Positions 36,005 through 48,237 of a stretch of 64,000 nt of DNA are shown here, piece by piece. Source of the stretch: Pseudodesulfovibrio tunisiensis (GTDB lineage: Bacteria > Desulfobacterota > Desulfovibrionia > Desulfovibrionales > Desulfovibrionaceae); contig NZ_CP094380.1 of NCBI RefSeq assembly GCF_022809775.1, positions 2,393,501 to 2,457,500 of the forward strand. Reading direction: 5' to 3'. Under the pieces are notes generated by a model. It saw only the letters and a list, made by a program, of their open reading frames with translations. It did no database searches and had not been told where the DNA came from. Position numbers and translations under genes: made by a program. Position 1 is the stretch's first letter. Every line of letters starts with the position of its first letter.

Positions 36005-37891
36005 CTACAGCGAACCGAACACAAGATCGCTGGTTGCGGGGTCCCAGTAGATGACGGTCGCGTCCATGTTCTTCTTGATCTGGACGTGCTTGGCCCCGAA
36101 CTGGATGACCGTGCCCGCATTGATGCGGTGATGCACGCGAATCCTGATGCCGGCCAGCCGTTCCTGACGGACAAGGGCCATCCGAGTCAGTTCCTCGCTG
36201 ATGGCCTTGCGCCGCTCGATCAGCTTGATGCGATGCCTGATCACGGCCGCGACCTTGTGCCGCTTGTCCCGGGCCGTGCGGGCCAGAATTTCCTTGGGCT
36301 GACCGCAGCCCAGCGTCTCGTCGATCTTGCGGATGGCTTCCTTGATCCGAGCCCGTTCCTGACGCAGTTCCTCGTCCGCTGGCTCGTCGATGCGCACCGC
36401 AATCTTCGTGATCACGCCCATGTCCGAGCCGATTTCCTTGGCTTCCACCCCCTTGGCGCACACGGTTTCCCCGCCCTGGATGATGCCATGGCCCTTGAGC
36501 GCCACAATCCTGCCGTCCGCATGGATGTAGGAATTGGTCGCCTCGTTGACGATGTGCACATCCCCGCCCGCCTCGATGCGCGCGTTGGTGGCGTATCCGG
36601 TGACCACGTCGCCGTCGGCCCGAATGCGTCCGCCCTTGGGCATGAGAATGCCGCCCGAGACCTCCACGCACCCCCCGGCCGTGATGGTCGCGCTTTCCAC
36701 GGATCCGCCCACGACCACATGCTTTGGCGCGCTCACGGAAAAACTCTCGTTCACCGACCCGAGAATCCTGACCGATCCGTGCTCCAGCACCACGTTGCCC
36801 GTACCATAGTCCACGTCGCCCCGAATGAGCAGGCAATCGTTGACCGACAGCACGTTCCTTTCCATGACCATGATGCCCTTGGCCCTGGACACGAACGTGA
36901 CCTTGTCCTCAAGCAGCATGACGTTTTCTCCGAGATGGATCACGAGCTCCCGGCCGCCGCTGGCCGGAATGGTCTTGCCGTAGATGTCGATGCCACCCTG
37001 TCCCTGTGTCGGGCCGTGCAGCCGGGCAATGGTCTGCTGCGCCTCCACCATGGGATATGCACCCCTGTTTCGGAAATCCAGCCGACCGGACTCGTCCTCC
37101 TGCCCGGTATCCTCCCGGGTGGAGACCAGATATTCCAGCCAGCCGTCCCTGCCCGGGACCGGGTACTTGCCCTGAACAATCGGCACGTCGTGCACGGGCT
37201 GACCCGTTGCCTCGGCACGGGCAATGGCCTTGTCGATGGCGCCCAGCTCCACGTCGATGGCGACCCCGATGTCGCGCAATTCCTTTTCCAGACGCGCGGA
37301 AGACATGCGGTTGCCACGAAAATCCTTGTGAAACACCGTGGATGAGACCGTAACCTCGTCCTCGTCAATGCGGAAGAGCGGGTCAACGGAGATGACGCCG
37401 TCCGAGAGACGGGCCATGCCGTATATGGTGGAAACATAGGCATTGGTCAGGGGATCAAGCTCGACGTTGTCCCCCATTTCCACGGGGATGTCCCTGGGAA
37501 CGGCCGAGGATTTCGGAGGCAGCACCTGACCACTGATGGTTCGGCCCGGCGCCGCGGTCAGGGGAGGATACTTGCGGGCAAACCCGTCGCCCGGAAACAC
37601 GGGATAGTCCAGATTGCCCAGCGCCACGAGCCGGGCATCCTCGGGCTCCTGCACCGGAACGCCCCGGACCAGCACGATGCCCCGGAACTCGCGCCCGGTC
37701 TGCACGGCCTGCACAATGCGCTCGGCAGCGGCCTCGTCGTAATCCAGCCCGGAAAGGTCCACGCCAGCCTGGAGCACCTGCCGACGCAACAGGGCAACGG
37801 ACGGTCCTTCCCCGCCCTCGGCCGGGAAGTACCGGTTCACGCCCAGTTTCATGCCATCTTCGGACATGGCGAAACGGAAACGCGCATCCAT
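36005..37891 (-). CDS. FapA-family protein (flagellar assembly protein A, DUF342)
   Basis: A 628-residue soluble protein. The central part is a right-handed beta-helix-like array of polar repeats (GGSVESATITAGGCVEVSGG, GRIRADGDVVTGYA, ARIEAGGDVHIVNE), typical of DUF342/FapA. It is followed by a long charged helical region (about residues 490-580) and a short beta C-terminus. Relatives take part in flagellar placement or polar organisation; no flagellar genes are adjacent, so function here is by family only. ATG 37891 follows AGGTTGCA; a later Met at residue 9 is possible. Its 3' end abuts a 10-C run. Confidence 0.85.
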   Translation of the reverse strand: MDARFRFAMSEDGMKLGVNRYFPAEGGEGPSVALLRRQVLQAGVDLSGLDYDEAAAERIVQAVQTGREFRGIVLVRGVPVQEPEDARLVALGNLDYPVFPGDGFARKYPPLTAAPGRTISGQVLPPKSSAVPRDIPVEMGDNVELDPLTNAYVSTIYGMARLSDGVISVDPLFRIDEDEVTVSSTVFHKDFRGNRMSSARLEKELRDIGVAIDVELGAIDKAIARAEATGQPVHDVPIVQGKYPVPGRDGWLEYLVSTREDTGQEDESGRLDFRNRGAYPMVEAQQTIARLHGPTQGQGGIDIYGKTIPASGGRELVIHLGENVMLLEDKVTFVSRAKGIMVMERNVLSVNDCLLIRGDVDYGTGNVVLEHGSVRILGSVNESFSVSAPKHVVVGGSVESATITAGGCVEVSGGILMPKGGRIRADGDVVTGYATNARIEAGGDVHIVNEATNSYIHADGRIVALKGHGIIQGGETVCAKGVEAKEIGSDMGVITKIAVRIDEPADEELRQERARIKEAIRKIDETLGCGQPKEILARTARDKRHKVAAVIRHRIKLIERRKAISEELTRMALVRQERLAGIRIRVHHRINAGTVIQFGAKHVQIKKNMDATVIYWDPATSDLVFGSL

Positions 37892-38066
37892 TGCAACCTG
37901 TCTTTTTTATTGAAATATGTATCGGAAGATGCACGTCATGCGCAATCGGCCCGCACAGACCGACGCACTGGATCGACACATCCGGGAATCCAATAAACCG
38001 CCTATTTCAATACCGATAGCACGGAAAAAACAGAATGTGCAACGGCGTTAGTCTGCACAAACGTTC

Positions 38067-39311
38067 TTAAACCGTGGTGCAGAGCCGCCAATAGAGTTCC
38101 TCAAGCATGGAGACAAGATCGGCGTGGATGCCACCCGGTTCCGGGGGCAGGCCGAACAGGGCGCGCCGCTGTTCGCGCAGGGCCTGAGGCGAGACAGCCT
38201 CGGGCGAGGAGTGGAACACGGTCATGGCGAGCCGTTCGGCCAGAAGATACCCGGTCAGGCCGCTGCCCAGCAGTTCCATGAGCACGCGGAATTTCGGACC
38301 GGTGCGCTCCCAGTATTCCAGCGCGGAATCATTGGGCAGCCGGGCCAGGGATTCGCAGACAAGGGAATACAGACTGTTGATGCCCGCGCCCGGAATGCCC
38401 CGGCGCCAGCCCAGAAGCCAGGAGTTGCGCCAGAACAGCAGGAAATGGTTGCGCCCGGTCTCGATGATGTCCTCAAGGGATTTGCGCGCCGCCATCAGGA
38501 CCGGATCCTGCCAGCGGACGGGCCGGGACGCCACCACCCATGCCGGGACCGGCTCGTGCCCGATTTCGGTGCCCAGCACGCGGGACAGGATGTGGCCGAG
38601 CCAGCGGTTCGCGTCCCGGGAGGCCGGGGTTTCCAGATGCGCATAACTCAGGAACACCCGTCCCTTTCCGTAGCTGTTGCCCGTGACGCAGGGCAGGCCC
38701 GTGAGAAAATCCGGGTTGATGTGGATGCCGTACAGGGCTTCCCAGTCCGCCATGGTGCCCTTGGGCAGGGTGCGCAGATTCAGGTCCGCGACCCAGAAAT
38801 CCGGACCGGGCGTGTTGTAGCGGGCCAGCACCTCGACCCCGTCGTTGTCGGCCTGGGCAAAACGGCCGGGCCACCACACCGGAATCAGGGCGGAATCGCC
38901 CAGTTCGTCGGGCACGAGATCGCTGCTCGCGGCAAGATCGACCTGAACATGGCCGGAAAGAAAATGATGAAGCCGATTCCTGTAGCCACGGCGCGACCAT
39001 GGCGAAAGGCCAAGGCCGTGGGTTCCGGTCAGGGCCAGTCCGGTGCCGCCGCAGAAGCCGATGTAGGTGCCGCCGGAACGCACGTATTCGCGAACCGCGT
39101 TCATGCCTTCCGGACCAAGCCTGTCGGCCTTGCCCCGGGCACGGCCGCCCGGCACCACAAGCGCCTGCGGCCGGGACTTGCCAGCCAGCGCGCCCTGAGC
39201 TATTTCAGTGCCGCGCACGAGCCTGTGGGGCACGCCCCATGCTTCGAGCGCGCGCCTGAGCAGAAGCCCCCAGAAGTGTGATTCGTCCCAGTATATATGG
39301 ATGCTTGACAT
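38067..39311 (-). CDS. BPL_N-like (class I amidotransferase-like fold) protein
   Basis: A 414-residue protein. Residues about 1-250 resemble the N-terminal domain found in some biotin-protein-ligase-like proteins, an amidotransferase/ThiJ-like fold: ALVVPGGRARGKADRL, then YVRSGGTYIGFCGGTGLAL with a nucleophile-elbow-like Cys near 88, and GKGRVFLSYAHLETP. The rest is helical with no recognised motif. No biotin ligase catalytic domain is present. It is divergent from valS with 120 bases between. Function unknown; an amide or small-molecule hydrolase role is only a guess. The 175-base gap upstream of fapA (37892-38066) holds no gene. Confidence 0.75.
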   Translation of the reverse strand: MSSIHIYWDESHFWGLLLRRALEAWGVPHRLVRGTEIAQGALAGKSRPQALVVPGGRARGKADRLGPEGMNAVREYVRSGGTYIGFCGGTGLALTGTHGLGLSPWSRRGYRNRLHHFLSGHVQVDLAASSDLVPDELGDSALIPVWWPGRFAQADNDGVEVLARYNTPGPDFWVADLNLRTLPKGTMADWEALYGIHINPDFLTGLPCVTGNSYGKGRVFLSYAHLETPASRDANRWLGHILSRVLGTEIGHEPVPAWVVASRPVRWQDPVLMAARKSLEDIIETGRNHFLLFWRNSWLLGWRRGIPGAGINSLYSLVCESLARLPNDSALEYWERTGPKFRVLMELLGSGLTGYLLAERLAMTVFHSSPEAVSPQALREQRRALFGLPPEPGGIHADLVSMLEELYWRLCTTV

Positions 39312-39431
39312 ATGTTCAGCTCTCTATGAGGGTAGTCCGCACGCTAACAAGGGCCGTGCCAAACGGCAAGAACAAGACCTTGAATTTTCAGGGCGGGCCT
39401 CCTGCCGCCTATCGCATAAAAGGAGAAGTCA

Positions 39432-42098
<2,667 letters not shown>

Positions 42099-42110
42099 CA
42101 TGACGATATT

Positions 42111-42146
42111 TCCGGGGAAAAACTTCCGAGGAAGTTTTTCCCCGGA
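42111..42146 (+). terminator. Hairpin after valS
   Basis: A 16-bp perfect stem (TCCGGGGAAAAACTTC, 42111-42126, partner 42131-42146) with loop CGAG, followed by CTCCTTTT. It is likely the valS terminator. The rest of the gap to 42331 contains no gene. Confidence 0.75.
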
Positions 42147-42331
42147 CTCCTTTTCGGAGCTCTCCGGTTCTACGCCGCCGGAAGGTTCGAGGGACAGTCG
42201 GAAATGCAGGGCGGCGTAGAGGGAACGAGACCGAACGGTCCGTGCCTTGACCGAAAAGAGATCGCCAAAACGATTCGGAAACTCCAGAAGCCCTTTTTTC
42301 CAAGGGTTTTCAAGCCGCCGGAGGCACTTGT

Positions 42332-43840
42332 ATGGCAACAGTATTTCTCGTAGGCGCAGGTCCTGGCGACCCCGGACTGCTGACTCTCAGGGCCAAGGAG
42401 ATCATCGAGCAATGCGACGTGATGATCTACGACTATCTGGCAAACCGGGATTTCCTCAAGTGGTGCAAGCCCGAATGCGAAATCCTGTACGTGGGCAAGA
42501 AGGGCGGCGACCACACCCTGCCGCAGGACAAGATCAACGAACTGATCATTGAAAAGGCCCGGTCCGGCCGTTCCATCTGCCGTCTCAAGGGCGGCGACCC
42601 CTATGTCTTCGGACGCGGCGGGGAAGAGGCCGAGGAGCTTGTGGAAGCCGGCATCGACTTCGAGGTGGTGCCCGGCATCACCGCAGGCGTGGCGGCTCCG
42701 GCCTATGCAGGCATTCCCGTGACCCATCGCGACCACACCACCAGCGTGTGCTTCATCACGGGCCACGAAGACCCGACCAAGGAAAAATCCGGCCACAACT
42801 GGGAAGTCTACGGCAAGTCCACGTCCACCCTCGTCTTCTACATGGGCGTGAAGAATCTGCCCATGATCGCGGACAACCTGATGAACAACGGCAGAGCCGG
42901 AGACACGCCCGTGGCTCTGGTGCGCTGGGGCACCCGCTGCACTCAGGAGTCCATGCTTTCCACGCTGGAAAACGTGGCTGCGGACGCGGCCGAACGCGGC
43001 TTCAAGGCGCCGTCCATCATCATCGTGGGCGGGGTCTGCTCCCTGCACGACAAACTGAACTGGTTCGAGAAAAAGCCGCTGCTGGGCAAAGGCGTGGTCG
43101 TGACCCGGGCACGCGAACAGGCCAGCGGCCTCGTGGCCACCCTGCGCGGCCACGGCGCATGCGTGCACGAGTTCCCCACCATCTCCGTGGAGCATCTGGA
43201 CGACTACAACGAGGTAGAAACCGCGATTCTCCAGCTCGCCCGGTACCAGTGGCTGGTGTTCACCTCGGTGAACGGCGTGAAATTCTTCTGGGAACAGCTC
43301 GCGGAAATCGGGCTGGACTCCCGCATTCTGGGTGGCCTTCAGGTGGCGGCCATCGGCCCGGCCACGGCAGACGCCCTGCGCGATCGGGGCATCAATCCGG
43401 ATTTCATCCCGGAAAAGTATGTGGCCGAACACGTGGTGGAAGGACTGCTCAAGCTCGGCATTCAGGGCCAGTCCGTGCTGATCCCCAGAGCGCTCAAGGC
43501 TCGCGAGGTTCTGCCCGACGCCCTGCGCGAGGCAGGTTGCGACGTGCATGTCCTGCCCGTGTACGAAACCCGTCTGGCCAAGTCCGACGTGGACGAAGTG
43601 CGCGAAGCCATGAACAAGGGCGAGATCGGCTACGTGACCTTCACGTCCTCGTCCACGGTGCACAACTTCTTCAAGCTGCTTCCTGCCGAGGAACTCAAGC
43701 AGCACCCGGAAGTCAAAATCGCATCCATCGGCCCCATCACCACGAAGACCGTGCACGAATACGGCTTTACCGTGGACGTGGAACCCGAGGACTACACCAT
43801 CCCCGGCCTTGTGGCCGAACTGCTCAAGGCCGCAAAATAG
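42332..43840 (+). CDS. Fusion: uroporphyrinogen-III C-methyltransferase - uroporphyrinogen-III synthase
   Basis: A 502-residue bifunctional tetrapyrrole enzyme. Residues 1-245 are the SAM-dependent CobA/SUMT domain (VGAGPGDPGLLTLRAKE, RLKGGDPYVFGRGGEEAEEL, VVPGITAG). Residues about 250-502 are the HemD domain (GKGVVVTRAREQASGLVATL, FTSVNGVKFFWEQL, YVTFTSSSTVHNFFKL). Together they turn hydroxymethylbilane into precorrin-2, the branch point to siroheme and cobamides, linking it functionally to the CobD-CobQ fusion at 8346. GGAGG precedes the ATG. A strong terminator follows. Confidence 0.95.
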   Translation: MATVFLVGAGPGDPGLLTLRAKEIIEQCDVMIYDYLANRDFLKWCKPECEILYVGKKGGDHTLPQDKINELIIEKARSGRSICRLKGGDPYVFGRGGEEAEELVEAGIDFEVVPGITAGVAAPAYAGIPVTHRDHTTSVCFITGHEDPTKEKSGHNWEVYGKSTSTLVFYMGVKNLPMIADNLMNNGRAGDTPVALVRWGTRCTQESMLSTLENVAADAAERGFKAPSIIIVGGVCSLHDKLNWFEKKPLLGKGVVVTRAREQASGLVATLRGHGACVHEFPTISVEHLDDYNEVETAILQLARYQWLVFTSVNGVKFFWEQLAEIGLDSRILGGLQVAAIGPATADALRDRGINPDFIPEKYVAEHVVEGLLKLGIQGQSVLIPRALKAREVLPDALREAGCDVHVLPVYETRLAKSDVDEVREAMNKGEIGYVTFTSSSTVHNFFKLLPAEELKQHPEVKIASIGPITTKTVHEYGFTVDVEPEDYTIPGLVAELLKAAK

Positions 43841-43862
43841 CGTCCTTTCGACAAGACAAGCC

Positions 43863-43904
43863 AACGCTGCCCGACCTGATCACAGGCCGGGCAGCGTTTT
43901 TTTT
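43863..43904 (+). terminator. Terminator after cobA-hemD
   Basis: Stem AACGCTGCCCG (43863-43873) with CGGGCAGCGTT (43888-43898), followed by a T run to 43904. Confidence 0.93.
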
Positions 43905-43985
43905 CATGGCAGAAAAACTGTTTTCCGAAGACAGACCTCTGCATCAGGCTCCCCCGTTTCGCACCGTCAACTCAATCCGGGAACC

Positions 43986-44463
43986 AAAAGGCGCAAGGCG
44001 CAAAAAACGGGCAGGATCGACGCATATTCCGATACGCGAGAGTCTGCCCGTTTTGCAGCAACGCAGCGATTGCCCGCTTTGCAACACACAATCAGGCAGT
44101 TCAAAAGCGGGTGAGCGCAAGGCGCAAATAACGCTCAAGACCGACGCGTATTCCGATACGCGAGAGTCTGCCCGTTTTGCAGCAACGCAGCGATTGCCCG
44201 CTTTTCAACACACATTCAGACAGTTCAAAAGCGGGTGAGCGCAAGGCGCAAAAAACGGGCAGGATCGACGCGTATTCCGATACGCGAGAGTCTGCCCGTT
44301 TTGCAGCAACGCAGCGATTGCCCGCTTTGCAACACACATTCAGGCAGTTCAAAAGCGGGTGAGCGCAAGGCGCAAAAAACGCTCAAGACCGACGCGTATT
44401 CCGATACGCGAGGGTTTGAGCGTTTTGCAGCAACGCAGCGATTGCCCGCTTTTCAACTGTCTG
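43986..44463. repeat. Repeat array B: four 124-bp palindromic elements
   Basis: Same family as array A with diverged sequence; B2-B4 start at 44093, 44217 and 44341 (period 124), and B1 lacks its left terminal repeat. Terminal arms are CAGGCAGTTCAAAAGCGGG and CCCGCTTTTCAACTGTCTG. The core is GCGTATTCCGATACGC. Inner stems differ: AAAACGGGCAG/CTGCCCGTTTT in B1 and B3, AAAACGCTCAA/TTGAGCGTTTT in B4, while B2 pairs a B4-type left arm with a B1-type right arm. It occupies the convergent gap between cobA-hemD and the CBS gene and overlaps the CBS gene's last two codons and stop. Confidence 0.95.
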
Positions 44464-45136
44464 AAAGGTCGACGGTCACGCCTTCGTAGACATAGTACAT
44501 GAGGTCGTACTTGGCCTGAAGCGCCTCGACCACCTTGTCCACGCGCTGGTCGCCGATGTCGCTCACGCGCACGTAGGCGTGGCGAAAGCCCGGGCGTTCC
44601 ACATCCGCGGAAGTGAAGACGCTGCTGAAGGCAAGATTCTGGTTCTTGACATCGCGAAGCAGCTCGGCCAGAGGGCCGGGCTTGGCGGGCAGGCGCACCG
44701 CAAACTGGATGCCGCCGCGATGGCAGCCCGTGGCCGTGCAGAGAAAACGCATCACGTCGGCCTGCGTGATGATGCCGGAGAGCGTGCCTCCGTCCACCAC
44801 GGGAATGCCGCCGATCTTGTGCTTGACGATGAGTTCGGCCACAAGGTCCATGGCCGTGTCCGAGGCCACAACAATGGGGTCCAGGGTCATGACGTCCCCG
44901 GCCGTCAGGGTGTAGAGTCCGCTCTTCAGGTCCACGGCTCCGTCGCCGGGCACGAACTTGGAAGGCATGGCGTCCCGGACATCGCGGTCCGAGACAATGC
45001 CCACGAGCCTGCCCTCGGAATCGATCACCGGGAATTGGCGAATGTTCTTTTCCCGCAGAATTTCAGCGGCATCAAGTATGGACGAATTCACGCCCAGGGA
45101 GATCACGTTCCGGGTCATCCAATCTCTGACCAGCAT
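44453..45136 (-). CDS. CBS-pair protein with C-terminal ACT-like domain (AcuB-like)
   Basis: A 227-residue soluble regulator. The first CBS motif lies at about residues 1-62 (MLVRDWMTRNVISLG, IRQFPVIDSEGRLVGIVSDR), the second at about 75-133 (LTAGDVMTLDPIVVASDT, GGIPVVDGGTLSGIITQADV), followed by an ACT-like domain (IQFAVRLPAKPGPLAELLRD). CBS pairs bind adenine nucleotides and ACT domains amino acids, so it likely senses energy or metabolite state. AGGAGGG precedes the ATG. The stop TGA is formed by the terminal repeat of array B. Confidence 0.9.
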   Translation of the reverse strand: MLVRDWMTRNVISLGVNSSILDAAEILREKNIRQFPVIDSEGRLVGIVSDRDVRDAMPSKFVPGDGAVDLKSGLYTLTAGDVMTLDPIVVASDTAMDLVAELIVKHKIGGIPVVDGGTLSGIITQADVMRFLCTATGCHRGGIQFAVRLPAKPGPLAELLRDVKNQNLAFSSVFTSADVERPGFRHAYVRVSDIGDQRVDKVVEALQAKYDLMYYVYEGVTVDLSDS

Positions 45137-45224
45137 ATTCTTCCCTCCTGCTCGATAATCGCCGGGTGCAACTCCGGGTCAATCCTTGTACTGAGTGCAA
45201 CGCAAAAAAGCAATCAAACTCGAC

Positions 45225-48098
45225 TTACAGCGTTCTGATCTGCCGCCGGACCGCAATGACGAGTCCGGCAAATTCCTCTTTCAGGGCTCGAATGTCGTCC
45301 ACGGCTTCGGCCATGCGGCCCTTGATGCAGAGCCGTTCCAGACTTCGGGCCTTCTGCATCTGGGGCATGGCCAGCACATGGCCCGCCAGATTGGCCATGG
45401 AATGCAGGGCAGCCCCGGCCTCGTCCGGGTCCGAGCGCAGCAGCCCGCTCTCCAGCATGTCCAGCTTGTCCGAGGCCTCGGCAAGAAACAGCTTGAGAAT
45501 GTCGCGCAGCAGGGTGGTGTTGCCCTGAAAGCGTTCCGCGAGCGCGTCCATGTCGACATCCGCAACCTGCGGCTCCGAGACGCGTTCCGTCCGTCTCCCG
45601 CTCCTCGCAGGGGCAGCCTTGGAATCATCCCCGGGACGGCGCACATTGCGGGCAATGGCTGCGGAAAGCTCCTTCATGTCCACGGGCTTGCTCACGTAGT
45701 CGTTCATGCCCGCTTCCAGCATGCGCTCCTTGTCGCCCTTCATGGCATAGGCGGTCAGGGCGATTATCGGAATGTTCGGATCAACACGTCTGCCCTTGTG
45801 CGCGCGAATGGCCCGAGTGGCCTCGATGCCGCCCATCTCGGGCATCTGCACGTCCATGAGCACCAGATCGAACGGCCTTTCGGTCCGCTCCAGCAGGTCC
45901 AGAGCCTCCCGGCCGTTGCCCGCCACCGTGACTTCGTGGCCGAACATGCCCAGAAAATGCGTCAGGAACTTGCGGTTCAGGGGATTGTCCTCGGCCAGAA
46001 GCAGTCGCAGATGCAGAGGGCGCAAGGGTTCCTTCTGCTCGGGCGCGGCCTCGGGCACCTTGTCGGTGATGCCGAACCACGCGGTGAAGGAAAACACGCT
46101 GCCCCGGCCCGGCTCGGATTCCGCGCTCACGGTTCCGCCCATCATGGCGACCAGCTCCCGGGAAATGGCCAGCCCCAGTCCGGTTCCCTGATGCCGCTTG
46201 CCCATGGAGGAATCCACCTGCGTGAAGCTGTCGAAAATGTCCTCGAGCCGGTCCTCGGGAATGCCCTCGCCCGTGTCGCGCACGGAAAAATGCAGGCAGA
46301 TCTGGTCGCCGACCTGTTCGGCCACGCCCACGGAAAGCTCGACCAGCCCCCGTTCCGTGAACTTCAGCCCGTTGCCCACGAGATTGCGCAGCACCTGACC
46401 GAGGCGTTCCGGGTCGCCCTCCAGATGCGCGGGCACATCGTCGGCCACATTCCAGAGAAAGACCAGATTCCCGGCCTTGGCCTGCGGCTCGAACGGCTTG
46501 AGCGTGGTTTCCAGTTCCCTGCGAAAATCGAACGGGACCGGGCGAAGCTCCATCCTGCTCGCCTCGATCTTGGAGATGTCGAGAATGTCGTTGACCACGG
46601 CAAGCAGGGAGCGGGCCGCATCCCGGATCATGTCCAGATGTTCTCGCTGTTCCGGGGTCAGTCCCGTGGTGATGGTCATCTCGGCCATGCCCAGAATGCC
46701 GCTGATGGGCGTACGGATTTCGTGACTCATGTTGGCCAGAAAGCGGCTCTTTGCCTTGCTGGCGTCCAGCGCCATGCGCTTGGCCTCTTCCGCAGCCTCG
46801 TTGGCCTCGCGAAGCTGACGCTCCATGCGCGACCGGAGAATCGCGGACCCGAGCAGATCGGCCACCATGGTCAGGGCCTCGATTTCCGCAGGAAGCCAGT
46901 CCCGTTCCCTGCGGTGCTCGAAAAACCCGATGAAGCCCCACCACTCGTCACCCGAAAACACGGGCACCAGCAGCAGGGAACGCACGCCGGAACCGTCGAA
47001 CAGGGCCTGCTCGGCCTCCGGAAAATTGTGCACGTGCCCGGCAATGGGATGGTGCGCGAGCAGGGATTCCTGCCAGCGATCATAGGCCGGAGAAAGGGAA
47101 AGGCCATCCATGCCCGGCTGACCGGTCAGCACGGGAATGCCCGGGGCAGCCCATTCGAACTCCAGGGAAACCGCACACCCCGCAGGCATGTCGGCTCTGC
47201 GACGGCAGATGAAGACGCGGGTCACGTCCGCGGTCATGCCCAATGTGCGCACGATGGAATCCATGGCGTCGCCGCGGTCCCCGCCGCGCAGGCAACTGCC
47301 GGCAAAGCGGCTCACCACCTGAAGCAGGGCGTCGCGCGTATGAAGAAACTCCTCGAAATTCTTGCGCGAGGACACGTCCCGGGCCAGACCGTAGGCCCGG
47401 ACAAGATTGCCCCCGTCGTCCAGTTCCACGCGCCGGTTCACGTGCAGATGCCGGACCTGTCCCTGCGGCGTGACAATGCGGTATTCGAAATCCACGGGCC
47501 ACTTTTCATTGAACGTGGCCTTGCCCGCCTGATCGTACACGGCCCTGTCGTCCGGATGCACGAATTCCCGCAGGGCAGCCAGACCGTCTCCCAGTTCATC
47601 CGGACGGCATCCGAACAGGGCTGCCATGCCCCGGGAAAAGACCACGCTCCCGTCATCCCGGGTCCACCAGGAAGCGAGCCGCCCGGTCTCCTCGACCCAA
47701 TCGTTGATGAAATTGCACTGGTCGGCCCGCGCCTCGGCCTCGACGCAACGCGCAATCAGCCCGACCATGTCCGCAAGCCTGCCGGACTCCATGTCCGCAT
47801 GCTCGGCATAGGCCCAGGCTCCGGCATCCAGCGCATCCGTGCGCCATCCCGCATTGTCCGGCCCCAGCACCAGAACCGTTACCGCGTATTCGCGCACTGC
47901 CCGGCGCACGGCCCGGGGCCATGTCCCGTCGGCCGCATCCGGCGCCACCAGAAACAGGTCCGCAGGATGTCTGTCCAACTGGCGAACCCCGCGGGACACG
48001 CCCGAGGCATGGCGCGACACATGCGCGTCGACTCCGGCCAGTGCCCCGGCCAGAACATCGCGGTCCACGTCCCGGCCCACCACGGCGGTCACACGCAT
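45225..48098 (-). CDS. Hybrid sensor histidine kinase - response regulator - Hpt-like
   Basis: A 957-residue soluble phosphorelay protein. Order: N-terminal receiver-like domain (about 1-125, LFLVAPDAADG, no clear phospho-Asp motif); PAS (about 140-270, WTRDDGSVVFSRGMAALFG); GAF-like (about 275-430); HisKA with His in MSHEIRTPISG near 459; ATPase with NLVGNGLKFTERG; receiver with Asp in LVLMDVQMPEMGG near 748; and C-terminal Hpt-like helices near 850-957. In the Hpt the histidine is kept but the context is LHSMAN rather than HxLKG. GGAG precedes the ATG. No cognate regulator gene is adjacent. Confidence 0.93.
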   Translation of the reverse strand: MRVTAVVGRDVDRDVLAGALAGVDAHVSRHASGVSRGVRQLDRHPADLFLVAPDAADGTWPRAVRRAVREYAVTVLVLGPDNAGWRTDALDAGAWAYAEHADMESGRLADMVGLIARCVEAEARADQCNFINDWVEETGRLASWWTRDDGSVVFSRGMAALFGCRPDELGDGLAALREFVHPDDRAVYDQAGKATFNEKWPVDFEYRIVTPQGQVRHLHVNRRVELDDGGNLVRAYGLARDVSSRKNFEEFLHTRDALLQVVSRFAGSCLRGGDRGDAMDSIVRTLGMTADVTRVFICRRRADMPAGCAVSLEFEWAAPGIPVLTGQPGMDGLSLSPAYDRWQESLLAHHPIAGHVHNFPEAEQALFDGSGVRSLLLVPVFSGDEWWGFIGFFEHRRERDWLPAEIEALTMVADLLGSAILRSRMERQLREANEAAEEAKRMALDASKAKSRFLANMSHEIRTPISGILGMAEMTITTGLTPEQREHLDMIRDAARSLLAVVNDILDISKIEASRMELRPVPFDFRRELETTLKPFEPQAKAGNLVFLWNVADDVPAHLEGDPERLGQVLRNLVGNGLKFTERGLVELSVGVAEQVGDQICLHFSVRDTGEGIPEDRLEDIFDSFTQVDSSMGKRHQGTGLGLAISRELVAMMGGTVSAESEPGRGSVFSFTAWFGITDKVPEAAPEQKEPLRPLHLRLLLAEDNPLNRKFLTHFLGMFGHEVTVAGNGREALDLLERTERPFDLVLMDVQMPEMGGIEATRAIRAHKGRRVDPNIPIIALTAYAMKGDKERMLEAGMNDYVSKPVDMKELSAAIARNVRRPGDDSKAAPARSGRRTERVSEPQVADVDMDALAERFQGNTTLLRDILKLFLAEASDKLDMLESGLLRSDPDEAGAALHSMANLAGHVLAMPQMQKARSLERLCIKGRMAEAVDDIRALKEEFAGLVIAVRRQIRTL

Positions 48099-48178
48099 GA
48101 AACAGCTCCGGCATTTTTACGCATCATGTCTGACATCTACCCCGTGCGGCGCGGAACCTCAACCGCCGGAACGGAAAA

Positions 48179-48197
48179 AGCCCGCCAAAGCGGGCTT
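48179..48197 (-). terminator. Terminator after the methyltransferase gene
   Basis: Stem AAGCCCGCC/GGCGGGCTT-type (48179-48197), with TTTTT following on the minus strand, 41 bases past the methyltransferase stop. Confidence 0.85.
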
Positions 48198-48237
48198 CAT
48201 GTCATTGCATGCAACCGGGGCGGCAGATTTCGCCCAG

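Noticed and set aside
43986..44463. Array B considered as CRISPR
   Set aside because: The whole 124-base unit is repeated with no unique spacers, and no cas genes are nearby.
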